Assembly: GCA_963725415.1 (NCBI GenBank) | Contig: CAVRZY010000015.1 | Location: 1 to 9,234, forward strand | Reading direction: 5' to 3' | DNA: 9,234 bases | Source of the DNA: CAVRZY01 sp963725415 | GTDB taxonomy: Bacteria; Acidobacteriota; Terriglobia; Bryobacterales; Bryobacteraceae | Shown here: piece by piece, positions 1 through 3,148 of the stretch | Position numbering within the stretch: position 1 is the first letter of the stretch | Layout of the letters: each line of letters starts with the position of its first letter | Made by a program: the position numbers and the translations under genes | Notes under the pieces: model-generated | Told to the model about the DNA's origin: nothing | Seen by the model: the letters and a program-made list of their open reading frames with translations, nothing else | Databases searched by the model: none

Positions 1-617
1 TGGGCCGGGTACCCAATGGAGCCATCATCGAGCGCCCCTCCCCGACTCCTCCACTCGGTACCCGCCTGAGACTACAGCTTCGCCAGGCTGATTTCACCAC
101 CGCTGCTCGTGTTGCCGACACCATCAACAAGAAGTTCGGTTCCGCGGGAGCGCCGGTCGCTCGGCCGGAAAACGCCAGCCTGGTGGTGATCGACCGGCCG
201 CCGATCTACGAGGCCCGCGCCACTGAATTCATAGCCGAACTGGAGAGCCTGACCGTCGAGGCGGACCGTCCGGCGAAGGTTGTCGTCAACGAACGCACCG
301 GCACCATCGTCATGGGCAAGGAAGTCAGCATCTCCCCAGTCGCCATCATGCACGGCAATCTGACCGTCGAGATCCAGACCAGCTTTGCCGTGTCGCAGCC
401 CCCGCCGCTTTCTTCGGGAACCACCCGGGTGGTGCCCCAGGTAGGCGTGGGAATTAAGGAGGAAAAGGCGCGCAACGTGGTGCTGAAGCAGGGGGCGACC
501 GTAGAGGAGCTGGTGCGGGCCTTGATGGCGATCGGCTCCACGCCCCGGGACATCATTGTGATTCTCCAAAACCTGCGGGCCGCAGGCGCTCTGGAAGCAG
601 AGCTGGAGGTGATCTGA
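1..617 (+). CDS. flgI: Flagellar P-ring protein FlgI, C-terminal part (5' end outside window)
   Basis: FlgI forms the periplasmic P-ring, the bushing around the flagellar rod in the peptidoglycan layer of Gram-negative bacteria. The reading frame is open from the first full codon at position 3 to a TGA at 615-617, giving 204 visible residues of a protein usually about 360-380 long. It opens inside the conserved GRVPNGA(I/T)IER segment, followed by a DFTTAARVADTIN segment, a VVVNERTGTIVMG segment, the GNLTVEIQ segment, VVPQVGVG, and a C-terminus (LRAAGALEAELEVI) that closely matches the usual FlgI ending. An internal GTG at 183 is not the true start, because conserved FlgI sequence continues upstream of it to the window edge. 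The stop codon overlaps the next gene's ATG (TGATG), indicating co-transcription and probable translational coupling. Family assignment is very secure; only the signal peptide and N-terminal half are missing. Confidence 0.96.
   Translation, partial: GRVPNGAIIERPSPTPPLGTRLRLQLRQADFTTAARVADTINKKFGSAGAPVARPENASLVVIDRPPIYEARATEFIAELESLTVEADRPAKVVVNERTGTIVMGKEVSISPVAIMHGNLTVEIQTSFAVSQPPPLSSGTTRVVPQVGVGIKEEKARNVVLKQGATVEELVRALMAIGSTPRDIIVILQNLRAAGALEAELEVI
605..614 (+). promoter_or_regulatory. Very strong Shine-Dalgarno for the flgJ-like gene, inside the end of flgI
   Basis: GGAGGTGATC is a ten-base complement to the usual bacterial 16S rRNA 3' end and lies just before the ATG at 617 (7 nt between GGAGG and ATG). 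It is embedded in the codons for the last FlgI residues (Glu-Val-Ile). It fixes the start of the next gene and supports translation of the two as a pair. Confidence 0.8.
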
Positions 618-970
618 TGGAGAGGATCGACGGGCTATCCGTCCGCTCCCTGACGGTCGCGGTTCACAATGTCCCTCCGAGCCGCGACCGCCAGGAAGGG
701 TGTCTAGGCGAAGATCCCGTCAAGCTGCGAGACGCCGCCAGCCAGTTCGAAGCCTTGATGCTGGCTCAAATGCTGAAGTGTGCGCAGCAGGCTGATTCTG
801 AAGGCTGGCTAGGCACCGGGGACGACCAGACCGGGGGCCTCATGCTGGAGGTGGCGCAAGAGCACCTGTCGCAAGTGCTGGCCTCCCAGGGTGGACTGGG
901 ACTGGCCAGTCTGATCGTCGAGGGCCTATCCCGTCAGCCTTGCGCCGCTGCCAGCCTTCCGGAACGGTGA
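617..970 (+). CDS. flgJ: FlgJ-like rod-binding protein (rod-binding domain only)
   Basis: This 117-residue protein has the flagellar rod-binding signature at about residues 36-110: KLRDAASQFEALMLAQML, then a Gly-rich segment and a hydrophobic helix ending LASLIVEGL. In Salmonella-type FlgJ this domain caps the growing rod and is followed by a glucosaminidase domain that opens the peptidoglycan. Here the protein ends right after the rod-binding domain, as in many non-enterobacterial flagellar systems, so a separate lytic enzyme is needed. The gene begins at the ATG overlapping the flgI stop and has a near-perfect ribosome binding site. The position directly after flgI is the standard one. The first 30 or so residues and the last 10 are not recognisable. 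No signal peptide is seen, as expected for a protein exported by the flagellar type III apparatus. The role is inferred from domain and context. Confidence 0.88.
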   Translation: MERIDGLSVRSLTVAVHNVPPSRDRQEGCLGEDPVKLRDAASQFEALMLAQMLKCAQQADSEGWLGTGDDQTGGLMLEVAQEHLSQVLASQGGLGLASLIVEGLSRQPCAAASLPER

Positions 971-975
971 CGGGT

Positions 976-1002
976 TAAAGATGGGCCCCGTCAGTACGAT
1001 AA
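976..1002 (+). promoter_or_regulatory. Sigma-28 (FliA)-type promoter for flgM
   Basis: The gap between flgJ and flgM contains TAAAGATG at 976-983, an 11-nt spacer, and TACGATAA at 995-1002. The enterobacterial sigma-28 consensus is TAAAGTTT, 11 nt, GCCGATAA, so the spacing is exact, TAAAG is intact, and six of eight bases of the -10 (CGATAA) match. Transcription would start near 1009-1010, leaving a leader of only about 12 nt before the ATG at 1021. flgM is a classic late gene with its own sigma-28 promoter in enterics, so the location fits known logic. No experimental support is available here. Confidence 0.72.
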
Positions 1003-1020
1003 GATGGTAGAAGTAAGAAG

Positions 1021-1290
1021 ATGCGGGTAGAAGGCTTCGATTCGTCGCCAGTGCGATCGGCTCCGGCCAGCCAACCAGTCGAGAAGACTGCGGAGGACGG
1101 GGCCGGGGCTGCCCAGGTCGTGAATGAAAAAGATGACGTGGGACTCTCCCGCCTGTCTCAGGTGCTGACCCAGAACAGCGACCAGACCGCGCGCATCGAG
1201 CAGTTGCGGCTGGAAGTCGAAGCCGGGTCCTACCAGGCGCCTGCCTCAGAGGTCAGCCGCAAGATCGTCGATTTCCATCTCGAGGAATAA
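1021..1290 (+). CDS. flgM: Negative regulator of flagellin synthesis FlgM (anti-sigma-28 factor)
   Basis: FlgM binds and inhibits the flagellar sigma factor FliA until the hook-basal body is complete, and is then exported through it. The 89-residue length is typical. The N-terminal half is polar and low in complexity (Ala, Glu, Asp, Ser), as expected for this intrinsically disordered protein. The C-terminal half holds the sigma-binding helices: LSRLSQVLTQ, then ARIEQLRLEVEAGSY, and a last helix VSRKIVDFHLEE with the family's G-x-Y pattern. It follows the flgJ-like gene after 50 nt and has its own probable sigma-28 promoter. The Shine-Dalgarno is weak (only AGAAG/AAGAAG purine runs next to the ATG). 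The gene is last in its run: flgN, flgK and flgL, which often follow flgM, are replaced by convergent genes. The family is clear from length, pattern and context, though the sequence is divergent. Confidence 0.88.
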   Translation: MRVEGFDSSPVRSAPASQPVEKTAEDGAGAAQVVNEKDDVGLSRLSQVLTQNSDQTARIEQLRLEVEAGSYQAPASEVSRKIVDFHLEE

Positions 1291-1314
1291 GCCCTCAGCT
1301 TTCAGCCCTCGGAA

Positions 1315-1409
1315 GGTGTGAAAAACGCAGGCCGGGGGCCTGCGCCACATCAACAACTTGCCAGTTTTGTGGGGCAGGTCCCCGACCTGCCCTGGCATAT
1401 TCTCACACC
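1315..1409. repeat. REP/BIME-like element: two inverted copies of a palindromic hairpin sequence
   Basis: Hairpin 1 is CGCAGGCC-GGG-GGCCTGCG (1326-1344). Hairpin 2 is GGGCAGGTC-CCC-GACCTGCCC (1372-1392). Read on the minus strand, copy 1 (1326-1349) aligns base for base with copy 2 (1368-1391): TGTGG, one variable base, GCAGG, one variable base, CCCCG, one variable base, CCTGC, one variable base. The four differences form two compensatory pairs (C-G versus G-C, and C-G versus T-A), so both stems stay perfect. The copies are separated by 18 nt and bounded by an outer perfect inverted repeat, GGTGTGA (1315-1321) and TCACACC (1403-1409). The arrangement resembles bacterial interspersed mosaic elements made of paired REP sequences. 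It sits between convergent flagellar operons. The repeat-family identity is an inference, because only one element is present in this window. Confidence 0.75.
1321..1344 (-). terminator. Intrinsic terminator for the flaG-fliS transcript (hairpin 1 of the REP-like element)
   Basis: On the minus strand the perfect 8-bp GC-rich stem with a 3-nt loop at 1344-1326 is followed directly by TTTTT (1325-1321), the classic rho-independent layout. It lies about 180 nt past the fliS stop. For plus-strand transcripts leaving flgM, the same hairpin starts 36 nt after the stop but lacks a U-tract, so termination in that direction is less certain. Confidence 0.6.
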
Positions 1410-1527
1410 GTCTCAGCAATCAGCCTGCCGCCGCCGACGGGTATCGAGCAGCATGTGAGGCCAGCCCGAGCGCAACGTTGCTGGTCTCAAGGATTGCGCG
1501 GCTGAAGGCGGATGGCCGAAGGCTTGC

Positions 1528-1989
1528 TCAGAAGCTCCAGCTCTGACGGGCGTACTGGGCGGTGAGTTCGGCGGGCGGGATCTCGGGCGTCTCCTGCCAA
1601 GGTTCGGGTCGAGGAGCTTCTTGGTGCTGTCTGCAATTCATCCAGGCCTCCAGCAGCGTTGCCAGCAGGCGCCCCACCTCGGCCAGGGGCGGCTCGGATT
1701 GCTCCACGTTGGCTTCAATCAGCAACCGTTGCATGTAGTCGTAGAGTTCGATCAAGTTGCGACTCAACGGCCCTCCGGATTCCCGGTCCACGGCCAGTGA
1801 AAGTTCAGTCAAAATGGCGCTGGCTCGGGTAATCTCCCTTGAGCGCGAGGCGATATCCGCGTGCTGCAAGTGGTGGCGCGCCTGGCCTACTGCCTCCAGG
1901 CCGGCCTTGTAAAGAATCTGTATCAGCTCGACTGGGTCCGCCGACATTATCTCGCTCTCCAGATAGGCGGCGAAAGCATTACTCGGCAT
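1528..1989 (-). CDS. fliS: Flagellar export chaperone FliS
   Basis: FliS binds the C-terminal region of flagellin in the cytoplasm, keeps it from polymerising early and delivers it to the export gate. The 153-residue product has the FliS pattern: an N-terminal AFAAYLESEIMSADPVELIQILY segment (residues about 4-26), a helical bundle with SRSREITRASAILTELSLAVDRE, then GGPLSRNLIELYDYMQRLLIEAN, and LATLLEAWMNC. The Pro/Glu-rich tail after about residue 125 is a common variable extension. I take the ATG at 1989 because AAGGGGGG precedes it closely and the conserved sequence starts right after it. An in-frame ATG at 2010 would add seven residues but has its GGAGG about 14 nt away. The gene lies 60 nt downstream of flaG and is probably in the same operon. 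fliD, which often lies between flaG and fliS, is not there. Confidence 0.92.
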   Translation of the reverse strand: MPSNAFAAYLESEIMSADPVELIQILYKAGLEAVGQARHHLQHADIASRSREITRASAILTELSLAVDRESGGPLSRNLIELYDYMQRLLIEANVEQSEPPLAEVGRLLATLLEAWMNCRQHQEAPRPEPWQETPEIPPAELTAQYARQSWSF

Positions 1990-1992
1990 CGT

Positions 1993-2000
1993 CCCCCCTT
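1993..2000 (-). promoter_or_regulatory. Ribosome binding site deciding the fliS start
   Basis: On the minus strand AAGGGGGG lies 3 nt before the ATG at 1989 (5 nt if only AAGGGG is counted). The spacing is short, but it is the best site near either candidate start and favours the shorter FliS. Confidence 0.5.
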
Positions 2001-2049
2001 GAACCTGCATCGACCACCCCGGAACCTCCAGCGGCCTCGGTTCTAATCC

Positions 2050-2337
2050 TTACTCGTCCAGTGCCTTCAAGTCTTTGGCCATTCTCAGGAGGTACTCGGG
2101 TGGGATTTGCCGGATCACCTCATTGGTTTTTCGATCGATCAGACGCACCAGGGCACGATGGGTCTCTCGATCCAGGACAAACGTCAGTTCGCTGTTCTGT
2201 CCGAACAATTCCGCCGCGTTGAGGGCTCTGACCGCCTGAATCAGTTCCCGCTGCTGGGAAAGCCCCTCCGTAGGCACCACTGTGGACACTGCGGCGAGGG
2301 GCTGGCCGACCATGTACTGCACCGCGTCGACATTCAT
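2050..2337 (-). CDS. flaG: FlaG family flagellar protein
   Basis: FlaG proteins are small flagellar proteins. Mutants in Pseudomonas, Vibrio and Campylobacter have altered filament length, but the molecular role is poorly understood. The 95-residue product shows the family core at about residues 50-90: LTFVLDRETHRALVRLIDRKTNEVIRQIPPEYLLRMAKDL, with the characteristic D-x-x-T-x-E-V-I-R-Q-I-P-P-E-Y/E block. The N-terminal half is variable and probably disordered, as usual. The ATG at 2337 has GAGGAGG four bases upstream (2342-2348). flaG is first in the minus-strand unit with fliS. A sigma-28-like -10 element lies 40 nt upstream of its start, which fits expression with the late filament genes. 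Assignment rests on the conserved C-terminal block and the FliS neighbour. Confidence 0.9.
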   Translation of the reverse strand: MNVDAVQYMVGQPLAAVSTVVPTEGLSQQRELIQAVRALNAAELFGQNSELTFVLDRETHRALVRLIDRKTNEVIRQIPPEYLLRMAKDLKALDE

Positions 2338-2350
2338 ACCGCCTCCTCAG

Positions 2351-2367
2351 GGCGAGAGTTACTCGCC
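2351..2367 (-). promoter_or_regulatory. Small hairpin in the flaG leader
   Basis: GGCGAG-AGTTA-CTCGCC is a perfect 6-bp inverted repeat with a 5-nt loop. It lies between the proposed transcription start (near 2371) and the flaG Shine-Dalgarno at 2342-2348. It could be a leader RNA stem or an operator. Its function is unknown, and a stem of this size can arise by chance in GC-rich DNA. Confidence 0.3.
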
Positions 2368-2377
2368 TTCAATGCCC

Positions 2378-2385
2378 TTATCGGC
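2378..2385 (-). promoter_or_regulatory. Sigma-28-type -10 element upstream of flaG
   Basis: The minus strand reads GCCGATAA, identical to the sigma-28 -10 consensus, 40 nt before the flaG ATG. A given 8-mer is expected in this 140-nt gap (both strands) well under 1% of the time by chance. The -35 position at an 11-nt spacing reads CTTCAGGT and does not match TAAAGTTT, so the promoter may be weak, activator-assisted, or use a different -35 preference. It would drive flaG-fliS. Confidence 0.5.
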
Positions 2386-2432
2386 TGGAACAGGTCACCT
2401 GAAGAGGATTTTTGGGGATCTTCAACAGCTTG

Positions 2433-2455
2433 AAAACACGGGCCTTTGCACCCGT
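2433..2455 (-). terminator. Possible weak intrinsic terminator after nuoB
   Basis: On the minus strand ACGGG, an 8-nt loop and CCCGT form a 5-bp stem, followed by G and TTTT. It starts about 22 nt beyond the nuoB stop. The position and T-run are right but the stem is short. If it works, it separates nuoB transcription from flaG-fliS. Confidence 0.38.
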
Positions 2456-2477
2456 CTCTGGAACCCGGCGCCGGTCC

Positions 2478-3053
2478 CTATCCCAGGTTCAGAACCTTCT
2501 TGAACGTCCCGCCCTCCCGCTCGATCTTCTTTTGAAGCAGCATGAGCGCGTAGATGAGCTGCTCGGGCCGCGGCGGACAGCCCGGAACGTAGACATCTAT
2601 GGGGATGACTTGGTTGACCGGGATGAGCGCGTAGTTGCTGTAAACGCCCGTGGAAGTGGCGCAGGCGCCCATCGAGATGGCCCATTTCGGTTCCGGCATC
2701 TGCTGATAAAGCTGGCGAACGACTGGCGCCATCTTGGCGGAGACGCGGCCGGCGATGATCATCAGATCCGACTGGCGGGGCGAACCGCGAAAGACCTCTG
2801 CGCCGAACCGGGCGATGTCGAAACGCGACGCGCTCATCGACATCATCTCGATAGCGCAGCAGGCCAAGCCGAAGGACATGGGCCAGATGGAGTTCTTGCG
2901 GGCCCAGTTGACGGCTTTGTCCAGCGTGGTGGTGAGCACGGCATCGCCCAGGTAGCGGTAGTTATCCTCCTCGATACGGGAGAAGAAACCCGGATCTACC
3001 CCGCCCAAGTTGCCCTGGGCGAGCCGGTCGGCGCCCGGCCCGTTCGTCCCCAT
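2478..3053 (-). CDS. nuoB: NADH-quinone oxidoreductase subunit B (complex I, N2 cluster subunit)
   Basis: NuoB (PSST in mitochondria) holds the terminal 4Fe-4S cluster N2, which passes electrons to quinone at the junction of the peripheral arm and membrane arm of complex I. The 191-residue product has all four expected ligands: adjacent Cys65-Cys66 in FGLACCAIEMM, Cys131 in MGACA, and Cys159 in the PGCPPRPE motif. The flanking KAVNWARKNSIWPMSFG, GSPRQSDLMIIAG and VNQVIPIDVYVPG blocks are also canonical. The first 35 residues are variable. The ATG at 3053 is preceded by GGGAG and GAAGG-like sequence and fits the family length. No other nuo gene is in the window: malQ is divergent upstream and flagellar genes lie downstream. 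It is therefore a solitary nuoB, either a second copy or the only copy displaced from its operon. Confidence 0.95.
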   Translation of the reverse strand: MGTNGPGADRLAQGNLGGVDPGFFSRIEEDNYRYLGDAVLTTTLDKAVNWARKNSIWPMSFGLACCAIEMMSMSASRFDIARFGAEVFRGSPRQSDLMIIAGRVSAKMAPVVRQLYQQMPEPKWAISMGACATSTGVYSNYALIPVNQVIPIDVYVPGCPPRPEQLIYALMLLQKKIEREGGTFKKVLNLG

Positions 3054-3100
3054 GCCTTCATTCTCCCACGAGAGGGTAAAATCAAGAAAGATGTCTTCAG

Positions 3101-3136
3101 TTTGGCGTTCCTGGCCATACTTTGCGTCTTTGCGCG
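3101..3136. repeat. Possible degenerate dispersed intergenic repeat in the nuoB-malQ gap
   Basis: The sequence has TTTGGCGTTCCTGGCC followed by CTTTGCG twice (3120-3126 and 3128-3134, period 8). It resembles, from memory, the short (CTTTGCGT)n / TTGGCGTTCTTGGCG phrases scattered between genes in many soil bacteria. It overlaps the upstream TTG-start extension of malQ, which is a reason to prefer the ATG at 3149. The match to a repeat family could not be tested here. Confidence 0.35.
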
Positions 3137-3148
3137 AAAGACTTTTTC

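Noticed and set aside
1358..1546. 62-codon plus-strand frame between flgM and fliS
   Set aside because: It starts inside the hairpin element, overlaps the fliS end, has no ribosome binding site, and its sequence is not protein-like.
1990..2010. Upstream ATG for fliS at 2010
   Set aside because: Its GGAGG is about 14 nt away, and the seven added residues are not part of the FliS family. The ATG at 1989 has a closer purine-rich site.
2465..2474. Palindrome CCGGCGCCGG just after the nuoB stop as an operator
   Set aside because: A GC-only 10-mer palindrome is readily expected by chance at this base composition, and nothing else supports a regulator site there.
3122..3148. Upstream TTG start for malQ
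   Set aside because: The extra nine codons are repeat-like intergenic sequence, and an ATG follows in frame at 3149 just before the expected N-terminus.
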